A stretch of DNA of 64,000 bases from RHLJ01 sp965222205 (GTDB taxonomy: Bacteria; Bacteroidota; Rhodothermia; Balneolales; Balneolaceae): contig OZ244932.1 of assembly GCA_965222205.1 (NCBI GenBank), positions 744,001 through 808,000 of the forward strand, in the 5' to 3' direction. The notes below the pieces were generated by a model. That model ran no database searches, was not told the origin of the DNA, and worked only from the letters and a program-made list of their open reading frames with translations. Position numbers and translations under genes: made by a program. Below are positions 18,257-27,415 of this stretch, piece after piece (position 1 is the first letter of the stretch; each line of letters begins with the position of its first letter).

Positions 18257-19510
18257 TTAGATTAACCGAAACAAGCCTTCGATCTCTTCTTCTGTCGTCG
18301 CCAGGTTTGGTGAAATCCGAATTGTTGAATAGGCATCAAAAGGGCGGAACACATAGCCGCTACCCTGAAATGCTTCATCAGCAAATTCAGAGGGTATTCG
18401 ATTCTTAAGCTCAATCACGAACAAAGAACCCGAAAGCTCCCAACTGGAAGGAGATCTCCAAACAGTGTTTTGGTTTTCCAAAGAAAGTTCTTTTGAAAAT
18501 TTCCAGAGTGAGTAGAACTTTTCTTCACTGGCTTTTTGATCAATGCTCATTTGAAAATCGAGTGCATGACCTAACGTTAAAACCTGAGCAAGATTACGAG
18601 TTCCATAATCTTCAAACTTTCGGGCAGAATCTTTCCAGCGTGCCTGTCCCCAGGTTACAAACATAGGATTAATTCGATCCTGAATTCGCTTACTGAAATA
18701 GGCTACGCTGATACTTTTTGGGGCTTGAATCCACTTGTGAGCACTGGTACCAATCACATCTACATCTAAATCTTTCACATCAATTGGAATCATTCCCATC
18801 GTTTGGGCGGTATCCAGAGCAATAAATTCCACACCTTTTGATCTGGCAAGAGTCGTAATTTCTTTTACAGGCTGGCGAATTCCAAAAGTATTATCCAGAT
18901 GCGGAATAACCACCAATTTAGTTTTAGAGGTTATATTCTCTTCATATAATGCAAGAATATCTTTTTTGGTGATAGATGATAAATTATCATGGGGAATATC
19001 AAAAGTCTTAACAGAATAGCCCAAATTCTTAGAATGTCTATGAAATGGAATGGCAGCTCCTGCATGGCTAAAATTGCAGAATAGAACTTCGTCTTCTTTC
19101 TTTAATTCAAGTCCAAGTGCTAACACATTGAACACTTCAGTAGTATTGTGAGGAAAAGAAACTTCATCCACTTCCGCATTAATATACTGAGCTGCTTTGG
19201 CTCTCACTTTCTCAACTTCTTCATTCCATGCTCCGCTCCACATATAAAACCAGGGATTACTCTCACATAGTTTTAGATAATCCTGATGAGCTTCCTGAAC
19301 TATGTTTGGGATTGTACCAGTAGAACCGTGATTGAGGTACTTAATATTTGTACCAAGGCTATAGTCTTCTTTTGTCGGTAATTTCCCAGATGAGAATGTC
19401 TCTTTTAATCCTTTGCGGAACACTAAATCTATTGGAGTTAATAGGGAAAGCGCAGAAATAGATGAGCCTGTGGTAATCGTTTTAAGGAAATCTTTTCGAG
19501 AAGTATTCAT
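18257..19510 (-). CDS. Class V aminotransferase-fold PLP enzyme with Tat-like signal
   Basis: 417 residues. The N-terminus SRKDFLKTITTG followed by a hydrophobic stretch resembles a twin-arginine signal with one Arg changed to Lys, so export is possible. The rest is an aspartate-aminotransferase fold of the cysteine desulfurase/isopenicillin N epimerase-like group, with the PLP lysine in GTSAHKWIQAPK and the cofactor Asp in ALDTAQTMG. Substrate unknown. Six bases after a second class V enzyme, probably co-transcribed. An exported PLP enzyme would be folded with cofactor before Tat transport, which fits. Confidence 0.82.
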   Translation of the reverse strand: MNTSRKDFLKTITTGSSISALSLLTPIDLVFRKGLKETFSSGKLPTKEDYSLGTNIKYLNHGSTGTIPNIVQEAHQDYLKLCESNPWFYMWSGAWNEEVEKVRAKAAQYINAEVDEVSFPHNTTEVFNVLALGLELKKEDEVLFCNFSHAGAAIPFHRHSKNLGYSVKTFDIPHDNLSSITKKDILALYEENITSKTKLVVIPHLDNTFGIRQPVKEITTLARSKGVEFIALDTAQTMGMIPIDVKDLDVDVIGTSAHKWIQAPKSISVAYFSKRIQDRINPMFVTWGQARWKDSARKFEDYGTRNLAQVLTLGHALDFQMSIDQKASEEKFYSLWKFSKELSLENQNTVWRSPSSWELSGSLFVIELKNRIPSEFADEAFQGSGYVFRPFDAYSTIRISPNLATTEEEIEGLFRLI

Positions 19511-19516
19511 ATTGCT

Positions 19517-20683
19517 TTATGAAGTTAACACCTTTACCAATGTAGCTAAATCTTCCGAATCATTATACACATTAGGAGAAACCCGGATGGCATCACCACG
19601 ATAGGAAACAAAGACATTGGCCGTCGTCAGTTTCTGTTTAATGTCATCCATGTTATGATGTGCTCCAAGCCGGATACCAAATAGGTTCGATGCTGTTTGC
19701 CCTTCTTTTTCTATGGTAAAGCCGACTTCTCTGAGTTTTGCAATAGGCTCCCTGACTAGCTCATCGCAATAAGTCTTCACATTATGAGCACCCCAGTTGT
19801 TTAATATTTTAATCGCTTCCAACATCATGGGTACCAGAATAAAATTGCTGTGTTCACCAACCTCATATCTTAGAGCCTGGGGCTGATAGTCATCGCTATA
19901 ATTCACCAGATTTGCGAAGTCTTCACTTTTGTACCGATTAATCCAGTTTTCCTCGATAGGAGTACCCGAATCAAAAGCCTCACCATAATAGGCCATCCCA
20001 ATACTATAAGGACCCATCAACGATTTATATCCCGCTGCTACTAACGCATCAGGTTTTATTTTCTGTATGTCGAAGGGGAGGGCTCCAAGAGATTGAGTTC
20101 CGTCAATCACCATCAAAGCTCCAACTTCTTCAGTCTTTTGCCTGATGGATTCAAGGTTAAACAAAGTGCCATCAGCCCAGTGAATATGTCCACATGCCAC
20201 CAGTCTTGTTTTTGGAGTGATGGCATTGAGAATGTACTCATTCCAAAGTTTTGCGCGGTTCTCAGTAGTCTGAGGAGGAGTAATGGTAATGATACGGGCA
20301 CCATTTTTCTGAGCAACTCTCCTCCAGGAATACACATTACTCGGGAATTGCTCACTGACCACCAGAATCTCATCCTCTTCGTTTAATTCGAGATTATTCG
20401 CCACATTTGCCATGCCATAAGAAACCGAAGGAATAATTACACAACGATTGGATTCGGGGGTATTAACGAGAGTTGCGAATTCATTTCGTAGCTCGTTCGA
20501 TTCCTCAAAAAAATCCTCGCCTTTTACTTTCCAGGGTTGCTGCTTTCTTTTGATCCCATCAATCCCCGCTTGTACCACAGAATCCATCAATGGCGACATA
20601 TATGCACAGTTCAGATAAGTAACTTCAGAATCGAGAGAAAAGAGATGTTTTTGGCAGTTCATAGGTTTGAAAGTAGTTACCAT
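19517..20683 (-). CDS. Class V aminotransferase-fold PLP enzyme, cytoplasmic
   Basis: 388 residues, no signal peptide. Class V fold with VIDGTQSLGALP (cofactor Asp) and the PLP lysine in AAGYKSLMGPYS. Related to kynureninase/cysteine desulfurase-like enzymes, but lacking the SufS/NifS cysteine loop, so a desulfurase role is unlikely. An internal Met at residue 8 is an alternative start. Precedes the Tat-like class V gene by six bases on the same strand; only distant similarity is seen between the two. Confidence 0.85.
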   Translation of the reverse strand: MVTTFKPMNCQKHLFSLDSEVTYLNCAYMSPLMDSVVQAGIDGIKRKQQPWKVKGEDFFEESNELRNEFATLVNTPESNRCVIIPSVSYGMANVANNLELNEEDEILVVSEQFPSNVYSWRRVAQKNGARIITITPPQTTENRAKLWNEYILNAITPKTRLVACGHIHWADGTLFNLESIRQKTEEVGALMVIDGTQSLGALPFDIQKIKPDALVAAGYKSLMGPYSIGMAYYGEAFDSGTPIEENWINRYKSEDFANLVNYSDDYQPQALRYEVGEHSNFILVPMMLEAIKILNNWGAHNVKTYCDELVREPIAKLREVGFTIEKEGQTASNLFGIRLGAHHNMDDIKQKLTTANVFVSYRGDAIRVSPNVYNDSEDLATLVKVLTS

Positions 20684-20744
20684 TTTGAGAAGGTAAGCTA
20701 TTGAACAAAAAACTTATTTAGAAATTTTCCTGGCACTACAGTCG

Positions 20745-20764
20745 GGGCGGAAGGCCATCCGCCC
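20745..20764. repeat. GC-rich palindrome (REP-like)
   Basis: GGGCGGA, loop AGGCCA, TCCGCCC: a perfect 7-bp stem in an AT-rich spacer between ilvA and the class V aminotransferase gene, both on the minus strand. No T-run follows on that strand, so it is not a good terminator; a dispersed repeat is more likely. Confidence 0.6.
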
Positions 20765-20859
20765 ATACGGGTATCTTTTTTATGATTTACAACTGAGTGA
20801 GAAACTTGTAAATCGTAAACAAAATCGATCTTTGGAATAATCCTTTAGGTATGAATAAC

Positions 20860-22125
20860 TCACGTCAAAAACCTAAACAACCTCGGTTGATCGTTTACGT
20901 ATTCAAAGCTTAGGTTTTTTGCTTCCATGCGTTCGATCAGAGGCTGTAAATCATTTCGGTGTTTAATTTCAAGTCCGATGAGTGCAGGACCTTGTTCACG
21001 GTTGGTTTTCTTAGAATACTCGAAGTAGGAGATGTCATCGGTAGGTCCTAGTACTTCACTCAGAAACTCCATTAGTGCTCCGGCGCGTTGGGGGAAGTCT
21101 ACAATGAAATAATGCTTCAATCCCTCGTACATCATATGCCGTTCTTTAATCTCGGCTGTACGGGTGATATCGTTATTACTACCGCTTACTATACAGACCA
21201 CGGTTTTGCCTTTGATTTCTTCCCGGACAGTATCCAGTGCAGTGATGGACATCGCTCCGGCTGGTTCAACCACAATGGCCTGCTCGTTATACATTTTCAG
21301 AATGGTGCCACAAATCTTTCCTTCGGGTACGGTTATCACCCGCTCCAAAACTTCTCTGCAAATTTCAAAAGTAATTGAACCTACTTTCTTAACGGCAGCC
21401 CCATCTACAAACTTATCGATGTGATCCAGCATTACGATTTCTCCTTTCTCAATAGATTCCTTCATCGCCGGAGCGCCTTCAGGTTCAATTCCGATCAGTT
21501 TGGTGTTCGGGGATTTTTCACTGAAATAAGACCCGACCCCGGCTGAAAGTCCGCCTCCGCCTACAGGAAGGAGCAGATAATCGATATCAAAGTTAGCATC
21601 ATCAAGGATTTCTTTCCCTACGGTTCCTTGTCCGGCAATAATCTTAGGATCGTTGAAAGGAGGGATAAAAGCAGCCTGTTTTTCATCACAAAAGGTTTTG
21701 GCTTTAGCGAAAGAATCATCGAAGGTATCGCCTTCAAGTACAACGGTGACGAATTCTTTTCCGAACATCTTCACCTGTTTCACTTTTTGCTCGGGCGTGG
21801 TAACGGGCATAAAAATAGTCCCGCTAATTCGTTTCTTAAAACAGGCAAGAGCAACTCCCTGAGCGTGATTCCCTGCGCTTGCGCAAACGACGCCATTTTC
21901 AAGTTCATCAGCCGGAGTATTTACGATTTTATTATAAGCCCCCCGAATTTTATATGAACGTACTACCTGAAGATCTTCCCGTTTCAACCAGATATCGGCT
22001 TCATATTCTTCTGAGAGCTGAAGGTTTTTGATCAACGGGGTATGTGTAGCAATATTTTTAAGGGTAAGCGCAGCCTGATCAATATCAGTGACACTTACCA
22101 GCTTCGATTCAATGGTATCTGCCAT
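20860..22125 (-). CDS. ilvA: Threonine ammonia-lyase (threonine deaminase) IlvA
   Basis: 421 residues. Makes 2-oxobutanoate from threonine, the first step to isoleucine. PLP lysine in RSYKIRGAYNKI (about 57-68), phosphate/Gly loops SAGNHAQGVA and PVGGGGLSAG. A single ACT-like regulatory domain occupies the last ~85 residues (start near HYFIVDFPQRAGALMEFL), shorter than the two-domain E. coli enzyme. Not linked to the ilvDBNC operon 7 kb away, and no leader peptide or terminator is seen upstream. Confidence 0.94.
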   Translation of the reverse strand: MADTIESKLVSVTDIDQAALTLKNIATHTPLIKNLQLSEEYEADIWLKREDLQVVRSYKIRGAYNKIVNTPADELENGVVCASAGNHAQGVALACFKKRISGTIFMPVTTPEQKVKQVKMFGKEFVTVVLEGDTFDDSFAKAKTFCDEKQAAFIPPFNDPKIIAGQGTVGKEILDDANFDIDYLLLPVGGGGLSAGVGSYFSEKSPNTKLIGIEPEGAPAMKESIEKGEIVMLDHIDKFVDGAAVKKVGSITFEICREVLERVITVPEGKICGTILKMYNEQAIVVEPAGAMSITALDTVREEIKGKTVVCIVSGSNNDITRTAEIKERHMMYEGLKHYFIVDFPQRAGALMEFLSEVLGPTDDISYFEYSKKTNREQGPALIGLEIKHRNDLQPLIERMEAKNLSFEYVNDQPRLFRFLT

Positions 22126-22227
22126 TATTTGAACAAAATAGTTTCGATGATTGTGAGTGCTGGAATATAGCTTTCTGAAGGGAATGATGAGAGGAGTAAA
22201 TTTTATTACATTTCAAGGAAAAACTGC

Positions 22228-22704
22228 ATGAATATTCGCCCGGTCAACCATAGTGATTTAGAAGAAGTGAGAGAACTTAATGAGGCGGCTTTGCCTCATG
22301 TTAACAGTATTCCTGTCTCCGAATTCGAAGAATTTATGAGGATTAGTTCTTTTTTTCTTGTTGTTGAAGAAGAGGAAAAACTGGCAGGTTTTCTGATTGT
22401 ATTAGGTCCCGGACAAAGTTACGACAGTGAAAATTACCGGTATTTTTCAAAACATTATTCCAGTTTCGATTATGTAGACAGAATTGTAATCGGAGAAGCG
22501 TTTAGGGGTAAAGGATTGGGGTCACGGTTTTATAAGTATTTGTTTGAGCAATCTCAGGAAGCTTGCATAACCTGCGAAGTAAATATCAAACCTCCCAATC
22601 CTAAATCAATTCAGTTCCATCAAATGCTGGGATTTGAAGAAGTGGATCAGCAGTATTCCGAGGGATATAAGAAATATGTTAGTCTGATGATGAAAGAACT
22701 ATGA
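22228..22704 (+). CDS. GNAT-family N-acetyltransferase
   Basis: 158 residues. GNAT fold with the acetyl-CoA pyrophosphate loop in RGKGLGSRFYKYLF (about 92-105) preceded by the YVDRIVIGE strand, and the late FHQMLGFEEV motif. Substrate unknown; similar proteins are annotated as acetyltransferases for small amines or protein N-termini. Divergent from ilvA, with about 100 bases between. Confidence 0.85.
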   Translation: MNIRPVNHSDLEEVRELNEAALPHVNSIPVSEFEEFMRISSFFLVVEEEEKLAGFLIVLGPGQSYDSENYRYFSKHYSSFDYVDRIVIGEAFRGKGLGSRFYKYLFEQSQEACITCEVNIKPPNPKSIQFHQMLGFEEVDQQYSEGYKKYVSLMMKEL

Positions 22705-22744
22705 ATATTTTAAAACTGCCTCATTAAATAAGGTGAAAAACTTG

Positions 22745-23161
22745 TTAATGAAAAGTAAGTACAGCCAGCACAACAATTGCGATTCCCGTAAATAAGGCAA
22801 CAGGGCCCAACTTTTTAACGGTTTGAAGCTGAGCAGTATCTCCTGCTTTGGCTTTTTTTAGTTTCGCAGACATCACTCCAATCAAGCCTCCCAAAACTAC
22901 AAACAACACCAGTTTAGCGATCATAGTTGGCATGGTACTAAGAGCAGCCCAATAAGGAGTCATTAAATATCCGCCGGATATGAACAAAAGTACCAATCCA
23001 ATGTGCCCCATTTTTGTAATTACTGAAGCGTTAATGATAAATTTACTTTTCTCATCCAGCTCCATTTTTGAAGCAACGATTCCTATAAACATCATGGCAA
23101 AACTGGTTCCGAGTCCCATTGCCAACCCAATAAAATGGGTGATTAACATTACGTCTTTCAT
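22745..23161 (-). CDS. Small four-helix membrane protein
   Basis: 138 residues with four hydrophobic segments (about 5-28, 48-67, 78-97 and 117-136) joined by short polar loops, no charged catalytic motif. Family not recognised. Follows the DUF1059 gene by 23 bases on the same strand. Confidence 0.7.
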   Translation of the reverse strand: MKDVMLITHFIGLAMGLGTSFAMMFIGIVASKMELDEKSKFIINASVITKMGHIGLVLLFISGGYLMTPYWAALSTMPTMIAKLVLFVVLGGLIGVMSAKLKKAKAGDTAQLQTVKKLGPVALFTGIAIVVLAVLTFH

Positions 23162-23184
23162 CTTCTTCTTTATTTATTCGATTG

Positions 23185-23421
23185 TTATTCTTCAGGCTGG
23201 GCTTCAAATTCCTGGCGTTTCTTTTCCATCCACTGCTGCATGGCCTCAGGATCTCCCATCTTAACGCGCATCTGTTGCATCGCCCTTAAATGAGCTTCAT
23301 CATTCTGCTCAAACATCTCTTTCCCATGTTGACGACTCAATTTTGAGATTTCTTCGAAGGTTTCGGCTCGAAACTCTTTATCACAGGCACCGCCTAACTG
23401 GTTGCAGGTCATTGTTTTCAT
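23185..23421 (-). CDS. DUF1059 small protein
   Basis: 78 residues. N-terminal MTCNQLGGACDKEFRA is the DUF1059 signature; two cysteines could bind metal or form a redox pair. The rest is a charged amphipathic helix. Function unknown. In a run of three small minus-strand genes (23628 to 22745). Confidence 0.85.
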   Translation of the reverse strand: MKTMTCNQLGGACDKEFRAETFEEISKLSRQHGKEMFEQNDEAHLRAMQQMRVKMGDPEAMQQWMEKKRQEFEAQPEE

Positions 23422-23430
23422 AATTAAAGA

Positions 23431-23628
23431 TTAGTTTTCTTTTTCAAAATAGAGGTAAATATATACTGCTGCACCAAAACTTGTAGCGTCTGTTGATATC
23501 AATGAGTATCCTTTTTCGGAATATTCTTCCAGTTTTTTTTGAATATCCCTTTTTGAATCATCTTTAATATGATTTTTATTTGCAAAAAGTTTAGAGTAAT
23601 AGATAAGGGTTTCTACTTTGTAGTTCAT
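23431..23628 (-). CDS. Small hypothetical protein, DUF4177-like layout
   Basis: 65 residues: an N-terminal strand (YKVETLIYY), a charged helix (QKKLEEYSEKGYSLIS) and a C-terminal strand ending YLYFEKEN. The strand-helix-Gly-Tyr-x-Leu-strand order resembles DUF4177, but the match is by eye only. Nine bases upstream of the DUF1059 gene. Confidence 0.5.
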   Translation of the reverse strand: MNYKVETLIYYSKLFANKNHIKDDSKRDIQKKLEEYSEKGYSLISTDATSFGAAVYIYLYFEKEN

Positions 23629-23743
23629 ACTTAGCTCAAAAGTTAGTTAATGAAATAAATAAAATAACAGATTCCGTTTTATGACCAAAAGCAATCAAAC
23701 TTTAAGTTTTAATAAAAAAGAGAAAGCTATTTATAACAGCGTA

Positions 23744-24478
23744 ATGATAAAGAGGAGATTATCTTTTTTAATAGTCATAATTACGGTCTCCTGTCCGTGG
23801 TTAAAAGCACAATCTTCAGTCTCACTTATAGATGTGAATGAGATTTCAAATGGAATTATTACTGAGATCAGGTATGCATCGGATAAGAATTTTATAGGTC
23901 AGCCTGTTGATGGGTATGAAGCACCTAAATGTTTACTTACCAAATCAGCTGCAGAAGCACTCGTTGAAGTTCAGAAAGAACTGGAGAAAGATTTTTTTTC
24001 TTTAAAAGTTTTTGATTGCTACAGACCTCAACAAGCTGTTAATCATTTTGTAAGATGGGCAGGCATTGATAAAACTCATTCCACCAAACCTATTTATTTT
24101 CCACGAGTTCCGGGTAATAAACTATTTAAGCTTGGGTACATCGCTGAACGTTCCGGGCACAGTCGGGGCTCAACGGTTGATCTAACGATAGTACGGCTCC
24201 CTTACCAAAAACCGGAGAGGTTCAATTACGCATGTATTGATCCTGAGGGATACAAATTCAGAGGGAGCGAATTGAATATGGGAACTGCTTATGATTGCTT
24301 TGACGAATTATCACATACTATGAATGCGGATGTTGAAGAAGAGGTTTTGGAAAACAGAAAAATGCTCTTAAAAGTAATGGAAGAAGATGGATTCGTTAAC
24401 TACTCCAAAGAATGGTGGCATTTTACGTATAAGCCGGAGGAGTTTCCGGATACATATTTCGATCTGCTCATCGAATAA
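23744..24478 (+). CDS. D-alanyl-D-alanine dipeptidase (peptidase M15D, VanX type)
   Basis: 244 residues from the ATG at 23744, selected because it opens a clean signal peptide (basic n-region, hydrophobic core); an ATG at 23681 would add 21 polar residues. Zinc-site motif SGHSRGSTVDLTI (His and Asp ligands) and late EWWHFTY (catalytic Glu, third His) are those of VanX/DdpX. Cuts D-Ala-D-Ala; with an export signal the likely role is periplasmic murein peptide recycling and not vancomycin resistance, as no vanH/vanA neighbours are present. Confidence 0.9.
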   Translation: MIKRRLSFLIVIITVSCPWLKAQSSVSLIDVNEISNGIITEIRYASDKNFIGQPVDGYEAPKCLLTKSAAEALVEVQKELEKDFFSLKVFDCYRPQQAVNHFVRWAGIDKTHSTKPIYFPRVPGNKLFKLGYIAERSGHSRGSTVDLTIVRLPYQKPERFNYACIDPEGYKFRGSELNMGTAYDCFDELSHTMNADVEEEVLENRKMLLKVMEEDGFVNYSKEWWHFTYKPEEFPDTYFDLLIE

Positions 24479-24484
24479 TGGCTT

Positions 24485-25591
24485 TCAGGCTAATAACTTA
24501 AATTCTTTTTTATCGATCTCAATGCCATTTATAATGATTGATATTTTATGTTTTCCGGGGTAAAACACTTTAGTAGTTATCGGCCGGAAAGATTGTGACC
24601 GACTAATGTGGCTGGTAGATTCAGTAGAATATTCTTTCTCGCTGATCTTAAACACTTTTTTTGAATGACTCCCATTTGCTCTTAGATAATAGATGCCATA
24701 TTCCACACGTACTTTCTGTGTTGAAGAACTTAGGTTTTCAAGTTTAAAACTGAATTCCAGGTTGCTACCTATGTCCACTTTTGGAGTAAGTATTTCGAAT
24801 CCAGAAACAGAGATGTCATTTGTTGAACCATATCCAAACAAACTCATTATTTCCTGGTTTCCCTGCTTTAATAAAGTCCGGCACGCATGTTTTACTAAAC
24901 GGTCTGTATCTTCGGAGGTGCCTTTCCATCGTTTTGCGATTTTAATAACCAGTTCCGGATGATCTTTCGACATGTCATTCAGATTGTTAGCAACACTTCT
25001 GCGAACTGTTTCTGAAGGATCCGATTTTAAATTTTCAAGAACAGGCAAAACGGGTGACGGATCTTTTTTAAGTGAAGGTACACCCAAAGCCCAGGGTAGA
25101 CGTGGACGGTATCCTTCTGAAGACAAGCGGCGAACAGCAGGGTGTTTGTGAGTAGACCAGGCCAGCATTTGTTTTTTCATTAAATCAGGATACTGCATTA
25201 GAAACGGGCGAATTGCAAACTCGCAGGTCACAAATTGGGTGATTTCCCTCATTGCCTGTACTGAAATTTCGTAATGATCCGTTCCATATAGTTGGATAAA
25301 ATCAGGAAGGAAGGTGTACTCAAAGGTGCCACTTGGAGCTCCATAATTTTTCAAGGCAGGAATAAGGTCAGTCACCAGAGAAATGCATTCCCGATAATCG
25401 GCTGGCATTTGCTCTTTTAACGTAATGGTGATGTGCCGTAAGCGTTCTTTGAGTTCTCTGTTCTCCCATTCTGAATCATAAATCCTTTTTAGGAATAAAG
25501 AGGTGTCAAACGAGGGTATCACATCTTTACAAGCTTGCGTAAGGATGTAGAAGAAGGAATCGTTATACAAATTTTTTAGAGGCTCAGCCAC
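24485..25591 (-). CDS. DNA alkylation repair protein (AlkD-like HEAT-repeat)
   Basis: 368 residues. The N-terminal two-thirds is all-helical with the AlkD pattern: KHPAVRRLSSEGYRPRLPW and DPSETVRRSVANNLND are HEAT-repeat helices that hold alkylated DNA. AlkD-type enzymes excise N3/N7-alkylpurines without base flipping. The last ~110 residues (from about 255) are beta-rich and not part of the minimal domain, a known longer variant. Convergent with the VanX-type gene, six bases apart. Confidence 0.85.
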   Translation of the reverse strand: MAEPLKNLYNDSFFYILTQACKDVIPSFDTSLFLKRIYDSEWENRELKERLRHITITLKEQMPADYRECISLVTDLIPALKNYGAPSGTFEYTFLPDFIQLYGTDHYEISVQAMREITQFVTCEFAIRPFLMQYPDLMKKQMLAWSTHKHPAVRRLSSEGYRPRLPWALGVPSLKKDPSPVLPVLENLKSDPSETVRRSVANNLNDMSKDHPELVIKIAKRWKGTSEDTDRLVKHACRTLLKQGNQEIMSLFGYGSTNDISVSGFEILTPKVDIGSNLEFSFKLENLSSSTQKVRVEYGIYYLRANGSHSKKVFKISEKEYSTESTSHISRSQSFRPITTKVFYPGKHKISIIINGIEIDKKEFKLLA

Positions 25592-25629
25592 TGCTATTGC
25601 GATTAGTTCTCAGCAAATATCGTAATAGA

Positions 25630-25651
25630 TTCTGACAACCCTATGTCAGAA
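25630..25651. promoter_or_regulatory. Dyad symmetry, possible operator
   Basis: TTCTGACA, spacer ACCCTA, TGTCAGAA: a perfect 8-bp inverted repeat in the divergent spacer between the AlkD-like gene and the small Gly-zipper gene. Position suits an operator; no regulator is identified. Confidence 0.35.
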
Positions 25652-25794
25652 GAATAAATACAGGCTTTTTTATGCAATAAAACTAGAAGGGTTGGATGCA
25701 GGTAAAAATACAAATGAATCTAAATGGAAAGAAACTTTATTGCTTCAAGTACCGTAGCGGGCAAGGTATTCAATTATTATGAAAGGAGAACAAA

Positions 25795-25971
25795 ATGGAA
25801 AAAGGATCAGGTATCGCGATAGGAATTGCAATTGGAACAGCAGTAGGGGTAGCAACAGGAAATTTAGGATTATGGATTGCTCTTGGTGTGGTTCTCGGAG
25901 TTCTGATAGAGAACGGAGAGCTTGACGATATAATGGAAAAATGTGGCTTTGAAGCGAATAAATCAGAGTAA
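25795..25971 (+). CDS. 58-residue glycine-zipper membrane protein
   Basis: ATG 25795 with a strong AAAGGAG site 7 bases upstream, stop TAA 25969-25971. After MEKGSG the sequence repeats small residues every three to four positions (GIAIGIAIGTAVGVATG), then a second hydrophobic stretch and an acidic tail. This is a helical hairpin with Gly-zipper packing, typical of small membrane stress proteins or pore-like peptides. Short enough to be missed by many gene callers, but the ribosome site and codon use support it. Confidence 0.7.
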   Translation: MEKGSGIAIGIAIGTAVGVATGNLGLWIALGVVLGVLIENGELDDIMEKCGFEANKSE

Positions 25972-25988
25972 ATTTATCTTTCTATTTT

Positions 25989-26867
25989 CTAATTACAGCT
26001 CGGAGCAAATTCTCCTTCCATAGTCCGGAAATATCGATAACCGTTCAGATATACTTTATTGTCTGTGTATTCCAGTTCGTACGAATCCTGAGACCCGCTA
26101 TAATAGGTTAGTACAAGATGAGGGACTCCATTATTTCCAGGAATCACATCCCACGTTCCGGAACCTGCATTTTGACTTTCGCTATATCCTGAATACCCTG
26201 AGCCTCCTAACGTCATCGTGTTATTGCTTCCGAATATAAAATATCCTTCACTACACAAATCTATAGCCTCCTCAGAACTGTATCCTCCACCGGAAGAGGA
26301 AGAATAGGAATCCATGTAGGTTAGTTTTACATCTGAAAAGAACTCGATCCATTCCATAATTTCATCGCTTTTTTCCACCTTTTTAAAAGTGAATGAACTA
26401 GAAATCTTTTTTGCGGTTTGAATATGCTCATCAGTAAACATATTTGGATAAGTGGCAATCATAATGGTGATTCCTAACCCATTTTCATTCGGATTCTCGA
26501 TTCCGATCATATAGCTTTTCGCATTGCTACCTTCCAGTTTTCCTTCAAAAATCCCACCGACAGCCGTTGCAGAAAGATGTTTCAGATCTCCTTTTAGCTG
26601 CATGTTAGTGCCGTATCCTTCTTTTAACCCTTTTTTGGCTTCAGCCTCTAATTCACTTTTAGTATAAGTATGGGTTGTAATGAGACCTAAACCGGGAATT
26701 GTCTGAGATTGAATAAGGATAGATTCTTCCGTTTCACGACCGAACCAGCCTTCAGGAATCGTAAATGAAATCCCATATTGCTCATAGTTTATAACGCCAG
26801 TTAGCTGGGCTCGTAGTTCTCCAGCGCAAAAGAGTAGGAAGAGAATTAGAAAGAATTTCTTTTTCAT
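25989..26867 (-). CDS. Secreted protein of unknown function with Gly/Ser/Tyr-rich region
   Basis: 292 residues from the ATG at 26867, which opens a signal peptide (MKKKFFLILFLLFCAGELRA); an upstream in-frame start at 26909 would precede it with 14 polar residues. A first domain (about 25-165) resembles PsbP/DUF1795-like proteins (FTIPEGWFGRE). A low-complexity Ser/Gly/Tyr stretch (about 190-230) links to a beta-rich C-terminus with the only late cysteine pair. No lipobox. Function unknown. Confidence 0.65.
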   Translation of the reverse strand: MKKKFFLILFLLFCAGELRAQLTGVINYEQYGISFTIPEGWFGRETEESILIQSQTIPGLGLITTHTYTKSELEAEAKKGLKEGYGTNMQLKGDLKHLSATAVGGIFEGKLEGSNAKSYMIGIENPNENGLGITIMIATYPNMFTDEHIQTAKKISSSFTFKKVEKSDEIMEWIEFFSDVKLTYMDSYSSSSGGGYSSEEAIDLCSEGYFIFGSNNTMTLGGSGYSGYSESQNAGSGTWDVIPGNNGVPHLVLTYYSGSQDSYELEYTDNKVYLNGYRYFRTMEGEFAPSCN

Positions 26868-26966
26868 AGTCTGAAATAAACAAAATTCAGGCTTTATTTT
26901 CACGATCAATCATTTCAGGCGCGCTTATTCCTGTATACTTCAGAGGTCAGTAAATGTTTATAAAGC

Positions 26967-27359
26967 CTATTTCAACCTTATTAACTCGCCCTTTCTCTTA
27001 GCAATGTTCTTGTAATCCCACTGAATGTTTCTGGATTTTTCCAGCCAGCGTTGTAAATCAATAGTATCAATTTCTTCAGCGTCATTGTAGAATACAGAGG
27101 CATCCTTGAATTTTCCTGTTCCGGGTTGAAGTTGATCTTCATCAAAACCTATACCACTCCAGAACATGAGCCGAATCCCTTTCTTCTGTCTGCTGTACCC
27201 AACGATAGGATTTCCCTCTAAAAACCAGACCGGATGTTTGTGCCAGATTTTATTTTCGGCTTCAGGCAGACCTCTATCAATTTCCTTTGCAAGAAGATTA
27301 CAGATAGCCTGATCTTCTTCAGATTGTTTGTTGTTCCAGGTTTGGATTTCGGGGTTCAT
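26967..27359 (-). CDS. DUF1801 (YdhG-like) protein
   Basis: 130 residues. Matches the DUF1801 plan: ENKIWHKHPVWFLEG, GIRLMFWSG and a C-terminal basic helix. Cytoplasmic, no known activity. Followed on its own strand by the secreted-protein gene about 100 bases away. Confidence 0.75.
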   Translation of the reverse strand: MNPEIQTWNNKQSEEDQAICNLLAKEIDRGLPEAENKIWHKHPVWFLEGNPIVGYSRQKKGIRLMFWSGIGFDEDQLQPGTGKFKDASVFYNDAEEIDTIDLQRWLEKSRNIQWDYKNIAKRKGELIRLK

Positions 27360-27415
27360 ACTTCTTTTCTTTTACTTGAGGTGATCAAAAGCCGTGGAGC
27401 ATTTCAATTATAAGT

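Noticed and set aside
22228..22704. Toxin-antitoxin role for the GNAT gene
   Set aside because: No DUF1778/RHH antitoxin gene is next to it, so a TacAT-type module is unlikely.
23744..24478. Vancomycin resistance cluster
   Set aside because: VanX-type motif only; no vanH, vanA or two-component genes nearby, and the protein has an export signal.
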